This document shows positions 5,372 through 5,446 of a stretch of 5,446 nt of DNA, in pieces (within the stretch, counting starts at the first letter, position 1; each line of letters opens with the position of its first letter). The notes beneath the pieces are model-generated. The model did not search any database. It had not been told where the DNA came from and saw only the letters and a list, made by a program, of their open reading frames with translations. Both the position numbers and the translations under genes were made by a program. Origin of the DNA: Acidobacteriota bacterium (GTDB lineage: Bacteria > Acidobacteriota > Terriglobia > Terriglobales > Acidobacteriaceae); NCBI GenBank assembly GCA_021819255.1, contig JAKART010000056.1:1-5446 (forward strand). Reading direction: 5' to 3'.

Positions 5372-5446
5372 CGTGGTTGTCGATGACGCCCAGAAGGTCT
5401 GTTTTTGCGGCTTGTTTGGGGCGATTTTCATCTTTTGAAGATCGGA

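Noticed and set aside
3866..5431. Long minus-strand open frame (521 codons) antisense to lysA
   Set aside because: It mirrors the complete, motif-rich lysA coding sequence. Its length is explained by the codon bias of a GC-rich gene, its product matches no family I know, and it has no ribosome site.
5373..5437. 21-codon open frame from GTG, rich in Cys and Phe, after the extended -10
   Set aside because: It has no ribosome site and overlaps the expected transcription start. It is too short to separate from chance.

Overview
The window looks like a GC-rich bacterial chromosome segment, most probably from an acidobacterium (Acidobacteriota, Acidobacteriaceae-like). This rests on the high GC, on a short CcmI-like membrane protein beside a membrane-anchored protein with a carboxypeptidase-regulatory-like domain, and on the style of the TPR and zinc-ribbon/PspC proteins. 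No rRNA or other strong taxonomic marker is present, so the assignment is an inference.

Layout. Positions 1-1124 (minus) hold most of an exported protein with a C-terminal membrane anchor; its 3' end lies outside the window. Upstream on the same strand, 1341-1613 encodes a 90-residue membrane-anchored helical protein that resembles the N-terminal part of the cytochrome c maturation factor CcmI. A weak terminator-like hairpin lies between the two. From about 1650 to 1855 is a divergent intergenic region with a candidate promoter for an exported TPR protein (1856-3094, plus), which probably starts at TTG. A short gap then leads to a 110-aa zinc-ribbon/PspC membrane protein (3296-3628, plus). 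Its stop codon lies inside a striking 118-bp palindromic element (3625-3742). The following spacer (3743-4003) has no credible gene but holds a thrice-repeated GGGCCGG heptamer and a perfect 8-bp inverted repeat just before lysA (4004-5287, plus), the diaminopimelate decarboxylase of lysine biosynthesis. The last 160 bases contain an extended -10 promoter probably serving a gene beyond the window.

Functionally this is a mix. Two minus-strand genes are plausibly linked to the cell envelope or cytochrome c maturation, and two plus-strand genes encode envelope proteins. LysA makes L-lysine from meso-diaminopimelate and is the one gene whose function is certain. I see no phage, transposase, CRISPR array or toxin-antitoxin pair. 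The least explained features are the palindromic element at 3625-3742 and the structured leader of lysA.
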